The notes under the pieces are model-generated. The model was not told where the DNA came from, ran no database searches, and saw nothing but the letters and a program-made list of their open reading frames with translations. From assembly GCA_017522205.1 (NCBI GenBank), contig JAFWZS010000080.1:1-37457 (forward strand): 37,457 nt of DNA, read 5' to 3'. The position numbers and the translations under genes were made by a program. Below, piece by piece: positions 1 to 8,385 of the stretch (the first letter of the stretch is position 1; every line of letters begins with the position of its first letter). The stretch comes from Clostridia bacterium (GTDB lineage Bacteria; Bacillota; Clostridia; Oscillospirales; Acutalibacteraceae).

Positions 1-577
1 AATGAGGTATTACAACATTTTTTATAACGGTAAGCTTGTTTGCGCCAAGGTCCTGCGCTGCTTCAACAAGGCTGTAGTCAAGCTTTGCCATAATTGAATA
101 AAGCGGCAGAATCATATAAGGAATATAGTTATACACCATACCGAGAACAACTGCACCCTGAGTGTTTATCATGTGAACCGGAGAAAGCCCGAGTGCCTGA
201 AGTGCGTTGTTTATGATACCCGTATCCTGCATGAGAATCATCATTGAATAGGTTCTTATGAGAAGATTCATCCACATAGGAAGCATAACGAGCATCATCA
301 TTGTTCTTTGCACATTGGCCTTGCTGCGAGCCATAATGTAGGCAAGAGGATATGCCATAATAAGGCTTATTACCGTTGCAACAAAGCCGAGCCAGATTGA
401 ATTGAGCATTATATCCTTGTACTTGCCGATATCTGCAATATACTGCAGTGAGAAGTTTCCGTTTGCATCGGTTACTGAATAATAAAGCACAAAGATAAGA
501 GGAACAATAATAAAGATTGCCGCCCACACAAGATACGGTGCAGAGATGAGCTTTTTGGAGAGTGAGGATTTTTTCAT
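1..577 (-). CDS. potB: Spermidine/putrescine ABC transporter permease PotB (3' end cut by window edge)
   Basis: An inner-membrane permease of a polyamine-type ABC importer. The frame opens at an ATG at 577 and stays open to the window edge, giving the first 192 residues. The product starts MKKSSLSKKLISAPYLVW and has a hydrophobic N-terminal segment (about residues 11-32), then several membrane spans. Near the cut end it carries the EAA loop (EAAQDLGANKLTVIKN) that docks on the ATPase. A PotB of usual length is about 270-300 residues, so roughly 80-100 are missing. It starts 2 bases after the potA stop with GAGGAGG as its ribosome site, so the two genes are translated together. PotC and the PotD binding protein would be expected further left, outside the window. 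PotB rather than PotC is inferred from position directly after potA. Substrate is inferred from family and order only. Confidence 0.9.
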   Translation of the reverse strand, partial: MKKSSLSKKLISAPYLVWAAIFIIVPLIFVLYYSVTDANGNFSLQYIADIGKYKDIMLNSIWLGFVATVISLIMAYPLAYIMARSKANVQRTMMMLVMLPMWMNLLIRTYSMMILMQDTGIINNALQALGLSPVHMINTQGAVVLGMVYNYIPYMILPLYSIMAKLDYSLVEAAQDLGANKLTVIKNVVIPH

Positions 578-579
578 TA

Positions 580-1701
580 TTATTCCTCCTCTACCGTAAC
601 ATCTGAAAGGTGCTCAATTTCATCACTGAATGAGCTGTAGTCACCGTAAAGTCCTGAGTATTCACTCTTTTTCATAACGTGGATTGCATCGGGTTCAATC
701 TGAATACCGATTCTTGTTCCTACGGGATAGTAGTCGGTTGTCTGAATCATCCACTTGAAGTTGTCAATATCAACAATCATTTCAAAGTGGACACCCTTGA
801 ATGTATTGGATGTAATTACGCCGCTGATTGTACCTTCTTCAATAGGTACAACGTCAACGTCCTCGGGACGGACAACGATATCAACGCTTTCATTAACTGC
901 AAAGCCCTTATCAAGACATTGGAAAACTGCACCTGAAAACTTAGCCTTGAAGTCGTCAAGCATTACACCGTCGAGAATATTACTTTCACCGATAAAGTCT
1001 GCCACAAAGGCATTTTTCGGCTCATTATAGATATCTATGGGAGTGCCTATCTGCTGAATCTTACCGCCGTTCATAACAACAACGGTGTCACTCATTGAAA
1101 GAGCCTCCTGCTGGTCGTGGGTTACGTAAATAAAGGTAATACCGAGACGCTTCTGAATGTTCTTCAGTTCAACCTGCATATCCTTACGAAGCTTTAAGTC
1201 CAGAGCACCTAAGGGCTCGTCGAGAAGAAGCACTCTGGGCTCAACGGCAAGAGCACGTGCAATTGCAACTCGCTGCTGCTGACCGCCTGAAAGAGAGGAA
1301 ATATCTCTCTTCTGAAAGCCTGAAAGGTTAACAAGCTCAAGCATTTCTTTAACCTTTTTGCTGATTTCCTTTTCCTTCATCTTCTTTATGCGAAGACCGA
1401 AGGCGATGTTTTCATAAACATTCAGATGCGGAAACAGTGCATATCGCTGAAAGATAGTGTTGACCTGCCTTTTATGAGGAGGTAGGTTATTGATGTCCTT
1501 ACCCTCAAAAATTACACGGCCGCTGTCAGCTTCAAGAAAGCCTGCAATTATTCTGAGCGTTGTGGTTTTTCCACAACCTGACGGACCGAGAAAAGTCATA
1601 AATTCCTTATCTTTGATAAGCAGACTGATGTCGTCAAGAATAACATCATCATCGAATTTTTTCGAGATGTTCTGAAGCTTAATGATTACATTATCTTCCA
1701 T
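580..1701 (-). CDS. potA: Spermidine/putrescine ABC transporter ATP-binding protein PotA
   Basis: The ATPase that powers polyamine import. About 373 residues, the normal PotA length. Visible motifs are Walker [10 protein letters not shown], the Q-loop, the ABC signature LSGGQQQR, Walker [13 protein letters not shown] and the switch histidine in YVTHDQQEA. The C-terminal third matches the TOBE-type regulatory domain of this family, with VRPEDVDV. I chose the ATG at 1701 (MEDNVII) because an AAAGGGG ribosome site lies 7 bases before it; a longer reading to 1734 adds residues with no such site. It is the first gene of the pot unit, followed at 2 bases by potB, and is read from the promoter at 1797-1825. 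Confidence 0.95.
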   Translation of the reverse strand: MEDNVIIKLQNISKKFDDDVILDDISLLIKDKEFMTFLGPSGCGKTTTLRIIAGFLEADSGRVIFEGKDINNLPPHKRQVNTIFQRYALFPHLNVYENIAFGLRIKKMKEKEISKKVKEMLELVNLSGFQKRDISSLSGGQQQRVAIARALAVEPRVLLLDEPLGALDLKLRKDMQVELKNIQKRLGITFIYVTHDQQEALSMSDTVVVMNGGKIQQIGTPIDIYNEPKNAFVADFIGESNILDGVMLDDFKAKFSGAVFQCLDKGFAVNESVDIVVRPEDVDVVPIEEGTISGVITSNTFKGVHFEMIVDIDNFKWMIQTTDYYPVGTRIGIQIEPDAIHVMKKSEYSGLYGDYSSFSDEIEHLSDVTVEEE

Positions 1702-1761
1702 TGATAAACCCCTTTCCCTACTGAAAGTACCCAAGGCATTTCAGACTCGATCGATTTCATT

Positions 1762-1777
1762 TGGCGCCACTACGCCA
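1762..1777. promoter_or_regulatory. Palindrome in the pot leader, possible operator
   Basis: TGGCG, six bases, then CGCCA, an exact 5-base inverted repeat located about 15-30 bases after the expected transcription start of potA. It could be an operator or a small leader hairpin. No T-run follows, so it is not a terminator. Function unknown. Confidence 0.3.
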
Positions 1778-1796
1778 TAGTATTATTATAAGACAC

Positions 1797-1825
1797 AATA
1801 TAGACCAAATTTACGCAATTGTCAA
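1797..1825 (-). promoter_or_regulatory. Sigma-A promoter of potAB
   Basis: On the minus strand TTGACA (1825-1820), a 17-base spacer and TATATT (1802-1797). It lies about 95 bases before the potA start. The consensus -35 and exact spacing make this a strong call. Confidence 0.75.
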
Positions 1826-1994
1826 CAGTTTTTTTGCATTTTTCGTCAAAATTCTGTGCTGTCTTTTGCTCCGTATTTGAATTACTCTTTTTATCTCACG
1901 TTTCCTCATTTTTTCTCATTTATTCTCAAAAAAACTTTTTTTGGAAAAATATCCTTATGCTGATAAAGAATAAACCTTCAGATGATTTTCAGTA

Positions 1995-2025
1995 TAAAAA
2001 ATCAGCCCCCTCAATGGAGGCTGAT
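1995..2025 (-). terminator. Terminator after the small gene at 2033-2356
   Basis: On the minus strand ATCAGCC...GGCTGAT pairs (2001-2025) and is followed directly by a run of T (2000-1996). It starts 8 bases after the stop codon at 2033. Confidence 0.8.
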
Positions 2026-2032
2026 AATTCTC

Positions 2033-2356
2033 TTACATCGAAAAATATTTTTCCTTTTGTTCTTCAAGGAATGCTTTTACCTGCTCTCTGCCCTCTTCGG
2101 TAACAGGGAAGGTTTCAGTGAAGATTTCATCCTCATTCTGACTTTCGTAGCAGTTCATACCGTAATAATAAGCACCCTTGAGATATTCCTCTTCTTCAAT
2201 TTTTTCAATCCATATTCTGTAGTTGAAAATCTTTTTTCCGAAGCAGCCCGTTTCACCGTCTGTTCCCACTGAAGAGATGTATGTGTTATAGGTTCCGCCA
2301 ATTCTTGAGCCGCCGATAAGCCACGGCAGAAGAGGCACAAAAATTTCTCTGTTCAT
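2033..2356 (-). CDS. Conserved-looking small hypothetical protein, 107 residues
   Basis: I do not recognise this protein. The chosen start (MNREIFVPLL) has GGAAG placed 8 bases upstream. It is rich in Tyr and Glu (YLKGAYYYGMNCYESQ), has no signal peptide and no membrane segment, and is probably soluble and cytoplasmic. The last 30 residues look like an amphipathic helix (EEGREQVKAFLEEQKEK). It has its own promoter (2389-2416) and its own terminator (1995-2025), so it is a single-gene unit. Real-gene status rests on promoter, ribosome site, terminator and protein-like composition. Confidence 0.7.
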   Translation of the reverse strand: MNREIFVPLLPWLIGGSRIGGTYNTYISSVGTDGETGCFGKKIFNYRIWIEKIEEEEYLKGAYYYGMNCYESQNEDEIFTETFPVTEEGREQVKAFLEEQKEKYFSM

Positions 2357-2388
2357 ATTGAAACTTCCTTTATTTATTCTGTATATGC

Positions 2389-2416
2389 ATATTACGGTGG
2401 TTTTTCGCAATGTCAA
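2389..2416 (-). promoter_or_regulatory. Promoter of the 2033-2356 gene
   Basis: On the minus strand TTGACA (2416-2411), a 16-base spacer and TAATAT (2394-2389), about 33 bases before the start codon. Confidence 0.55.
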
Positions 2417-2476
2417 AGCGGAAAAGATCCGATAAAAGCCTTAACTTCCTTACGAGGTGTCGCCCAAGCTTTTTTA

Positions 2477-2815
2477 TCAGCCTGCCGGCCAACCGAACTG
2501 TCTGCCGCCCATAAGGTGGAAATGAAGATGCTTTACGGTCTGTCCGCCGTCATTTCCGCAGTTATTTACAATACGGCAGCCGTTTGAAAGGCCTTTTTCT
2601 TTTGCGATTAAAGCCGCAACCTCAAAGATGTGTGCTATAACTGCACTGTTGCCCTCATTAATCTCATCTGCTGAAGCAATATGCATCTTGGGGATAATGA
2701 GAATATGCACGGGAGCCTGAGGCTCAAGGTCGTTGAATGCTACAACGGTGTCGTCCTCGTAAACCTTTGTTGAGGGAATTTCGCCTGAAGCTATTTTACA
2801 AAAAATACAATCCAT
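2477..2815 (-). CDS. HIT family purine nucleotide phosphoramidase (HinT-like)
   Basis: A histidine-triad hydrolase of the HinT branch, which removes amines from adenosine phosphoramidates, including lysyl-AMP type compounds. The 112 residues are the normal length. It opens with the typical MDCIFCKIASGEIPS, where two cysteines belong to the variable zinc site of the family, and ends with the histidine triad HLHFHLMGG and a C-terminal tryptophan (GWPAG). I chose the ATG at 2815 because AAAGGAG precedes it; the frame is open further upstream to 2974 but those residues overlap a hairpin repeat and do not look like HIT protein. It lies 500 bases after alaS, on the same strand. Confidence 0.93.
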   Translation of the reverse strand: MDCIFCKIASGEIPSTKVYEDDTVVAFNDLEPQAPVHILIIPKMHIASADEINEGNSAVIAHIFEVAALIAKEKGLSNGCRIVNNCGNDGGQTVKHLHFHLMGGRQFGWPAG

Positions 2816-3314
2816 AGTTATTTCTCCTTTATTGTTAGTTTTAATTCGGGAAGCAAAGCAATCAACCTGAGAATTACACAAAAGGAAAATTTTACCTTCA
2901 TCTGCTCGAGCCGCATGGCTTTTACTTTTGTCAAGCGTGACAAAAGTAAACAAAAACACGCTTTTGATCCACACTACTCCGAGACCATAAAATTGTCGTT
3001 CATATGAGCAAAATGAATTTCTTTAAGCTCCGTTTTCTGCTCACCTTTTCTGCAATCGGTCGGATTGTACTAATCGACAATTTTAAAGCTCTGCTGCTCA
3101 AAGCAACGGTAGCTGAGTGATTTATATTGTGGCTTTTATGAAATGAGATAAATCGTTCCGCTTGTGTGCGGTGTACTCGAAGCGAGTCAATCGTCTGCTT
3201 TATTGTTTACTCGTTCTTGCGTTCTCACTCCCGACAGTCGTTCACCGCTATTATACTTTCCTTTTTGGAAATCTGTAGGGACAGAGAGCTTGTCGGGCAA
3301 ACATTATTTTATGC
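2816..3314. other. Gap between alaS and the HIT gene, no gene seen
   Basis: About 500 bases without a convincing gene. It holds the perfect hairpin at 2921-2950. At 3275-3296 there is a short stretch (TGTAGGGACAGAGAGCTTGT) that resembles the small palindromic repeats of gut Clostridia. The rest looks like decayed intergenic sequence. No terminator for alaS with a clear T-run was found here. Confidence 0.5.
2921..2950. repeat. Perfect 13-bp inverted repeat hairpin
   Basis: TTTACTTTTGTCA (2921-2933), loop AGCG, TGACAAAAGTAAA (2938-2950). All 13 pairs match. No long T-run follows on either strand, so it is a hairpin repeat rather than a standard terminator. It lies about 105 bases before the HIT gene start. 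Confidence 0.7.
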
Positions 3315-5951
3315 TTATTTAAGCATTTCTGAGATAATTTCTGTTGCTTTCTTCACTGCTTCGGGAAGGGCTGCAATATCCTTTGCACCAGCCATAGCAC
3401 TGTCGGGCTTTCCGCCGCCGCTGCCGCCTGCTTTCTTTGCAACTTCTCTTGCGATGTTACCGCTGTGTGCACCTGCAGCAATTGCGTCCTTACCGCAGCA
3501 AACACAGATGTTACCTGTGCCCTTAGCCTTCTGTACGCCTGCAATTACGCCAACATAGTTTTCGCCCTTGCTCTTAACGAGGTCGCACATTTTACGAAGC
3601 TCGTCAACAGTTGTATCCTCAAGGAAAGCAGTTACAACCTTAAGTGAGCCAACTTCAGCCGCATTTTCGAGCATTGACTGAGTTTTGATGTTGGCAATTA
3701 CGCCTGAAAGCTTTTCGATTTCCTTTTCCTTAGCTTTAAGGTCGGTCATAATTGCTCCGGCTCTTGTTACGATTTCCTTTACATTTGCAATCTTAAGAGT
3801 TGAAGCTATCTCTGTAATTGTTTCAATGTTGCCCCTTACAAAGCTGAGAGCATTAAAGCCGGTTACAGCTTCAATTCTTCTTACGCCTGATGCTACAGAG
3901 GATTCTGAAACGATTTTGAACATACCGAGGTTACCGGTGTTCTTTGCGTGTGTACCGCCGCAAAGCTCAATTGAGAAGTCACCTGCTTTTACAACACGTA
4001 CAACCTCGCCGTACTTTTCACCGAAGAGAGCCATTGCACCCAGCTTTCTTGCTTCGTCAATAGGCATCTCTCTGTTTTCAACGGTAAGAGCATCCATAAT
4101 AATTTCGTTTACTCTGTTTTCAACCTTCTCGATTTCTTCCTTTGTCATAGCTGAGAAGTGAACAAAGTCAAAGCGCATAGCATCCTTATCTACAAGCTGA
4201 CCTGCCTGTTCAACGTGTGAGCCCAGGACTTCTCTTAAAGCTGCCTGAAGAAGATGTGCAGCAGTGTGGTTTTTCATTGTAGCAGTACGTGCCTTTTCAC
4301 AGTAAGCGGTAACTGCGCTGTCGCCAACCTTTACTGAGTCACCTGAAAGCACACCGCTATGAAGAATTACACCGTCAGCATCCTTAGTAGTCTTTGAAAC
4401 TTCAAAGGTACTGTCACCAAGTTTAATTGTACCGCAGTCGCCTACCTGACCGCCGCTTTCTGCATAGAAAGATGTTCTGTCAAGAATAAGTGTTGCTGCT
4501 TCACCGTCTTCAATTGAGTCTTTTCTTTCGCCGTCAGCTACAATTGCAAGAACTTCTGCCTCTGTATTGTTTTCGCTGTAGCCTGTAAATTCAGTTGCAG
4601 GAAGATCTTTAAGTGATACGCCTGAGTTTCTCCAGTCGGAATCAGCTGCATCACGCTTTGCACTCTTAGCCTTAAGTCTTGCCTCTTCAACAAGCTCTCT
4701 GAATTTTGCTTCGTCAACTGTAAGGTTGTTTTCCTCAGCGATTTCCTTTGTAAGGTCAATTGGGAAGCCGTAGGTGTCCTGAAGCTTGAATGCGTCTTCA
4801 CCTGAAAGAATACCGTCAGAAGCTTTTGCCATCATTTCGTTAAGAAGGCCGAGACCTGAGTCGATAGTCTTATAGAAGCTTTCTTCCTCCATTGCAATAA
4901 CCTTTTTGATGTAATCCTTCTTTTCAACAAGGTTGGGATATGCGTTTGCATTTTCAGCAATAACTGTGTCGCAAACCTCTGCAAGGAAGGGTCTGTCAAT
5001 ACCGATAAGACGTCCGTGTCTTGCAGCTCTTCTGAGAAGTCTTCTGAGCACGTAGCCTCTGCCGCTGTTTGAAGGAGTAACACCGTCACCTACCATAAAG
5101 GTTGTACTTCTTATATGGTCGGTGATAACACGCAGAGAAACATCCTTATTTGCATCGTCATGATAGTTGATACCTGCAATTTTGATGATGTGCTTCATAA
5201 TGTTCTGCACTGTGTCAACCTCAAAGAGATTGTCAACATCCTGCATCACGCAAGCAAGTCTTTCAAGGCCCATACCTGTGTCGATATTTGGATTAGCAAG
5301 ACGGGTATAGTTATTGTTGCCGTCGTTTTCAAACTGAGTGAAAACAAGGTTCCATACTTCAATAAAGCGGTCACACTCGCAGCCTACCTTACAGTCAGGA
5401 CTGCCGCAGCCCTTTGATGGGCCTCTGTCGAAATAGATTTCTGAGCAAGGGCCGCAGGGACCTGCACCGTGCTCCCAGAAGTTATCTTCCTTACCAAAGC
5501 GAACCATATGTGATGGGTCAACACCAACCTCTTTAGTCCAGATGTCATAAGCTTCATCGTCTTCAAGATAAACGCTTACATAAAGAAGCTCTTCGGGAAT
5601 TTCCATTACCTTTGTGAAGAATTCCCAAGCCCATGCAGTTGCTTCTCTCTTGAAGTAGTCGCCGAAGGAGAAGTTACCCAGCATTTCAAAGTATGTGCCG
5701 TGACGTGCTGTTTTACCTACGTTTTCAATATCGGGTGTACGGATACACTTCTGGCAGGTTGTAACTCTGTTACGGGGAGGGGTAACCTCACCTGTAAAGT
5801 ACTTTTTCATCGGTGTCATACCTGCATTAATAAGAAGGATACTCTTGTCGCCCTGGGGTACAAGTGAAAAGCTGGGAAGTCTTAAGTGTCCCTTGCTTTC
5901 AAAGAATGAGAGATACTTTTCTCTTATTTCGTTAAGTCCCATCCACTGCAT
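3315..5951 (-). CDS. alaS: Alanyl-tRNA synthetase
   Basis: Charges tRNA-Ala with alanine in the cytoplasm. About 878 residues, the full bacterial length. The N-terminal class II catalytic core is present (GHLRLPSFSLVPQGD, then RHGTYFEMLGNFSFGDYFK). It is followed by the tRNA-recognition domain, the editing domain with its zinc/hydrolytic motifs HTAAHLLQ and CGGTHAKNTG, and the glycine-rich C-terminal C-Ala domain (GGSGGGKPDSAMAGA). I place the start at the ATG at 5951 (MQWMGLNEIR), with AAAGGA 11 bases upstream. A TTG three codons earlier lies too close to that site. The gene is controlled by the T-box leader at 5993-6224. Editing of mischarged tRNA-Pro by alanine is a different job, done by the YbaK-type gene at 15982. 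Confidence 0.98.
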   Translation of the reverse strand: MQWMGLNEIREKYLSFFESKGHLRLPSFSLVPQGDKSILLINAGMTPMKKYFTGEVTPPRNRVTTCQKCIRTPDIENVGKTARHGTYFEMLGNFSFGDYFKREATAWAWEFFTKVMEIPEELLYVSVYLEDDEAYDIWTKEVGVDPSHMVRFGKEDNFWEHGAGPCGPCSEIYFDRGPSKGCGSPDCKVGCECDRFIEVWNLVFTQFENDGNNNYTRLANPNIDTGMGLERLACVMQDVDNLFEVDTVQNIMKHIIKIAGINYHDDANKDVSLRVITDHIRSTTFMVGDGVTPSNSGRGYVLRRLLRRAARHGRLIGIDRPFLAEVCDTVIAENANAYPNLVEKKDYIKKVIAMEEESFYKTIDSGLGLLNEMMAKASDGILSGEDAFKLQDTYGFPIDLTKEIAEENNLTVDEAKFRELVEEARLKAKSAKRDAADSDWRNSGVSLKDLPATEFTGYSENNTEAEVLAIVADGERKDSIEDGEAATLILDRTSFYAESGGQVGDCGTIKLGDSTFEVSKTTKDADGVILHSGVLSGDSVKVGDSAVTAYCEKARTATMKNHTAAHLLQAALREVLGSHVEQAGQLVDKDAMRFDFVHFSAMTKEEIEKVENRVNEIIMDALTVENREMPIDEARKLGAMALFGEKYGEVVRVVKAGDFSIELCGGTHAKNTGNLGMFKIVSESSVASGVRRIEAVTGFNALSFVRGNIETITEIASTLKIANVKEIVTRAGAIMTDLKAKEKEIEKLSGVIANIKTQSMLENAAEVGSLKVVTAFLEDTTVDELRKMCDLVKSKGENYVGVIAGVQKAKGTGNICVCCGKDAIAAGAHSGNIAREVAKKAGGSGGGKPDSAMAGAKDIAALPEAVKKATEIISEMLK

Positions 5952-5992
5952 TTTAATCAATTCCTTTCAGGATTTATTTTTTATATAATAAA

Positions 5993-6224
5993 AAAATATA
6001 GCGCCATACACCTTCGGGGTGAAAAAATCCACGGTACCACCCGAATTGTGCAAGAGCACCACTCTCAATCATTTAACGCATGAATTACGTCTGTTCTTTC
6101 GACAGAAGCTCAGAAGCAGCACACATTTTTGCCATACACTTCAAGAAAGTCTTTCAGCCACGGACCCTCATCTCTTTTGAAGAAACAGAAACGTGATTCT
6201 TCGTCATCGCTTTTATAATATTAC
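5993..6224 (-). promoter_or_regulatory. T-box leader controlling alaS
   Basis: A tRNA-sensing riboswitch in the alaS transcript. The hallmark T-box sequence GGGTGGTACCGTGG lies at 6042-6029 on the minus strand, close to the family consensus AGGGTGGNACCGCG. Upstream sequence has a stem I-like layout. Two adjacent GCT triplets (6120-6118 and 6117-6115) are candidates for the alanine specifier codon, which fits the downstream gene. After the T-box comes a short CACC/GGTG stem and a T-run (5999-5993), the terminator arm. Uncharged tRNA-Ala should stabilise the antiterminator and let alaS be transcribed. Presence is confident; the exact specifier is inferred. Confidence 0.93.
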
Positions 6225-6230
6225 CTTGAT

Positions 6231-6259
6231 ATTTTACTATTATTGCATTGTTTTGTCAA
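6231..6259 (-). promoter_or_regulatory. Promoter of the alaS T-box transcript
   Basis: On the minus strand TTGACA (6259-6254), 17-base spacer, TAAAAT (6236-6231). The expected start point is near 6224, just before the T-box leader. Confidence 0.8.
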
Positions 6260-6268
6260 GAGGTAAAA

Positions 6269-6326
6269 TAACCCCTCTGTCAAAATCGTGTAGCGATTTT
6301 GACATCTCCCCTTTCAAGGGCGACAA
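6269..6326. repeat. Half copy of the TGACCCCTC palindromic element
   Basis: Starts TAACCCCTC, then an 11-bp hairpin TGTCAAAATCG (6278-6288) / CGATTTTGACA (6294-6304), then ATCTCCCCTT and a small CCCTT/AAGGG hairpin. The layout equals the left half of the complete element at 13815-13918, but the hairpin letters differ, so this is a related and truncated copy. Confidence 0.6.
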
Positions 6327-6342
6327 GAAAATCTGCAAACGC

Positions 6343-6366
6343 AAAAAGGACGCCCGATGGACGCCC
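6343..6366 (-). terminator. Terminator after the 6376-7296 gene
   Basis: On the minus strand GGGCGTCC, loop ATC, GGGCGTCC, then five T. The two arms pair fully when G-U pairs are counted. It begins 9 bases after the stop codon. Seen as DNA it is a direct repeat, which can hide the hairpin. Confidence 0.65.
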
Positions 6367-6375
6367 GTACGATTT

Positions 6376-7296
6376 CTATTTTTTACCGCCGTAAAGTATA
6401 TTACCTTCTTTGTCGAGAATGATTTCACCGCCGTCAATTGGGGTTTCTCTTTCGAATGTTTCATCAGTCACATAAATAATCTTTTTCACAGTAACTCTAT
6501 GAACAAAGCCGTGTTCGTCAACAGCTTCAGCATAGAGTTCAAATGTGTCCCCTGTTCTTACATCAGCGTAAGTTTTATATACCGAAATGCTGTCAACTGC
6601 ACTCTCAAAAGCTGTTTCGGGAATTTTATATTCTTCAACTATATCACGGTTTATTTTATAAACAAGTTTTATGTCGGTGAATTCACTTTCCTCTCTCTCT
6701 GTAATATCCCCTATGAACATTACGTCGCCATCAACTTTGAGTCCGTTTCCTGGGGTATAAGCTGTTTTGTCAAAAACAAAAGCGGCATTAAGGGTCGGAA
6801 GATATTGTGAATGCAGTGAACTTATGTACCAATCAAGCATTTCGCTCTGCGAGTTCTTGCCTTCTTTTATAATGAGCTTTACCTTCCGGTTGCTTTCGCC
6901 CAGGAACAAATCAGAGGTAAAATCTGCAGTGAATTCCATCTTGTCCCCTTTTTTCATATCCACGGTTCTCTCACCGAAATCAAGGGTAAGTGAGGTATAA
7001 TCCGTTACGGTTTTGGGAATGATTTTTACGCTTACGGGAACTTTAAGGTTTTTGCTGTCAAGCTCACCGTACTTAAAATCAAAGTAGGTTATGAGACTCG
7101 CCTGCTGTTCCAGCTTTTCATCAACGTTGTTATAAATTGAACTAATCGTGCTGTTAAGATTGTTATACTGATGAGAGAGATTATTAAATCGGTTCTCGGT
7201 TTCTGCCTTGAAACTCTTGAACTGCACAAAGCTGTAAATGAGAGCGACTGAAAGTATCAGGATAACTATTCTCTGTCTTTTAAGCTTTTTCTCCAT
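6376..7296 (-). CDS. Membrane-anchored extracytoplasmic protein of unknown function, 306 residues
   Basis: I do not recognise the family. The product has a basic N-terminus (MEKKLKRQR), one hydrophobic helix at about residues 9-26 and then a long hydrophilic part, so it is probably a type II membrane protein with its body outside the cell. Residues about 30-65 look like a coiled coil (FNNLSHQYNNLNSTISSIYNN). The remainder is beta-rich, in two or three similar sections that each speak of drive-like strands (VPVSVKIIPKTV, GNGLKVDGDVMF, RTGDTFELYAEAVD), which would fit tandem Ig-like folds; this is inference. It follows the zinc-ribbon gene at 12 bases with a strong AAGGAGG site that overlaps the upstream stop, so the two form one operon read from 7726-7754. 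Confidence 0.8.
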   Translation of the reverse strand: MEKKLKRQRIVILILSVALIYSFVQFKSFKAETENRFNNLSHQYNNLNSTISSIYNNVDEKLEQQASLITYFDFKYGELDSKNLKVPVSVKIIPKTVTDYTSLTLDFGERTVDMKKGDKMEFTADFTSDLFLGESNRKVKLIIKEGKNSQSEMLDWYISSLHSQYLPTLNAAFVFDKTAYTPGNGLKVDGDVMFIGDITEREESEFTDIKLVYKINRDIVEEYKIPETAFESAVDSISVYKTYADVRTGDTFELYAEAVDEHGFVHRVTVKKIIYVTDETFERETPIDGGEIILDKEGNILYGGKK

Positions 7297-7308
7297 ATTT
7301 AAGCCTCC

Positions 7309-7698
7309 TTATGGCAGCCTTTTTCCGCATTTATGGCAGAACTCAAAATCTGCCTCAACTCTTGTTCCGCAGTAAGGACAGAATTTGCTTTCTGTTTCCA
7401 AGCTGAAATTATATTCATTTGCTTTGTCTGAAGAACCAAAGCGTTCATTGAAAGGATCCGTTTCTTCGTTTCCATCGGTAATATCAAACTCTGAATATCT
7501 GTTTTTTCCTGTGGCATTCTTGAAATTATATACAGCCTGAACAACTGCATATGCGATAAAAATTAAGCCGAACAGTGAAAATAAACCTCCGCCCATACTT
7601 GCAGCAATTATCGTCCATACAACGCCGAACAAGGCAACAAGAATACTGCTGATGCCACTCATAAACGACGGTCCTCTGCCTGGTTTAATGCTTTTCAT
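7309..7698 (-). CDS. Small membrane protein with C-terminal zinc ribbon, 129 residues
   Basis: Two hydrophobic segments lie at about residues 17-55 (ISSILVALFGVVW and LFSLFGLIFIAYAVVQ). A charged linker follows, and a C-terminal zinc ribbon CPYCGTR ... CHKCGKR provides four cysteines. This arrangement is common in uncharacterised Clostridia membrane proteins and I cannot assign a role. The start at 7698 (MKSIKPGRG) has AGAGGTG upstream; the frame is open to 7788 but that stretch contains the promoter. First gene of a two-gene unit with 6376-7296. Confidence 0.8.
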   Translation of the reverse strand: MKSIKPGRGPSFMSGISSILVALFGVVWTIIAASMGGGLFSLFGLIFIAYAVVQAVYNFKNATGKNRYSEFDITDGNEETDPFNERFGSSDKANEYNFSLETESKFCPYCGTRVEADFEFCHKCGKRLP

Positions 7699-7725
7699 AA
7701 TTGAACACCTCTTTTCTATAGTTTG

Positions 7726-7754
7726 ATTATACCATAAAAAGAGGCATTTTTCAA
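7726..7754 (-). promoter_or_regulatory. Promoter of the 7309-7698 / 6376-7296 operon
   Basis: On the minus strand TTGAAA (7754-7749), 17-base spacer, TATAAT (7731-7726), about 28 bases before the start codon at 7698. Confidence 0.75.
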
Positions 7755-7786
7755 TTAAAATATATTCATGGGAAGATACTTCATTC

Positions 7787-7821
7787 AAAAAAATTCCGGC
7801 AAGACCTCTGCCCTGCCGGAA
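7787..7821 (-). terminator. Strong terminator ending the ORF-less unit
   Basis: On the minus strand TTCCGGCA (7821-7814), 12-base loop, TGCCGGAA (7801-7794), then seven T (7793-7787). It closes the transcription unit that starts near 8379. Only 33 bases separate it from the next promoter. Confidence 0.85.
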
Positions 7822-8379
7822 CTGTATTTTAATTTTGTATTTTTTAGTTATAGGTAAAATATTCTGTTTTTTCTTTTAAGCCTCTTTTTACGTGAATCTT
7901 TTTAAATCATATTGGCTTTTTGTGAAGTTTATTTTCAGCTATAATGCCCTTTTATTCATCTTTAAGCTTTCAGGGATACGACTTCTGGGGTTTCCTTTAA
8001 CTTTGAAAGCTTTTAAAAAGCAGCTTAAATTTTTCTCCGTCTGTCCGGCTTATCGGTCACTACATCCGACCGATTATCTCATTTTAAGCTCTGAACAGTA
8101 TTTTCTTTCATTCAGGTACCTTTTGACCTGCTTTCTCCTTACCTTTGTTTTCAGATATTCCTTATATCTGAATTCATCAGTTATATATAAATTTTCGTCT
8201 TCGTAACGACTTGATATTTTACTTCTCGGGTGCTGCCCTATGATTAACACTTCAAAGGGAGCATAATGATTACATCTTTTTCAGTAATCGCTTTCTTTTT
8301 TATTTTTTCTACAAGTATTATCAAATCGTACGGTTTAAACTAAACAGTACATTGGTAACACCCCTTTCTTTTTGATTGC
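7787..8379 (-). ncRNA. Candidate ~590-nt structured RNA, or remnant of a decayed gene
   Basis: A complete transcription unit, with a consensus promoter at 8386-8414 and a strong terminator at 7787-7821, but no intact long gene. On the minus strand the first ATG (8352) has an AAAGGGG site and opens a 5-codon frame (MYCLV, stop). The same frame is then interrupted by a TGA at 8281 and runs open for 68 codons to a TAA at 8076-8074. That run is rich in Lys, Arg, Tyr and Glu (for example RYEDENLYITDEFRYKEY) and could be a protein remnant. Against a plain pseudogene are strong hairpins: an 8-bp stem at 8151-8171, a 7-bp stem at 8052-8074, a 9-bp stem joining 7964-7972 to 8004-8012 and a 5-bp stem at 8113-8130. 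The length is near that of large ncRNAs of Firmicutes such as ROOL or OLE, but I could not match any of them. Existence of the transcript is likely; its nature is open. Confidence 0.45.
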
Positions 8380-8385
8380 ACCCTC

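Noticed and set aside
6193-6810. 205-codon frame on the plus strand
   Set aside because: It crosses the promoter, a repeat, a terminator and the antisense of a better-supported gene with a strong ribosome site.
8041-8074. CCGGCTTATCGGTCA on the plus strand resembles the 3' end of bacterial RNase P RNA
   Set aside because: The conserved 5' part (GGAAAGTCC region) and other helices are absent on that strand, and the promoter and terminator point the other way. Treated as chance.
7892-8206. 104-codon frame on the plus strand
   Set aside because: No ribosome site, no known motifs, and it lies antisense to a unit with a consensus promoter and terminator.
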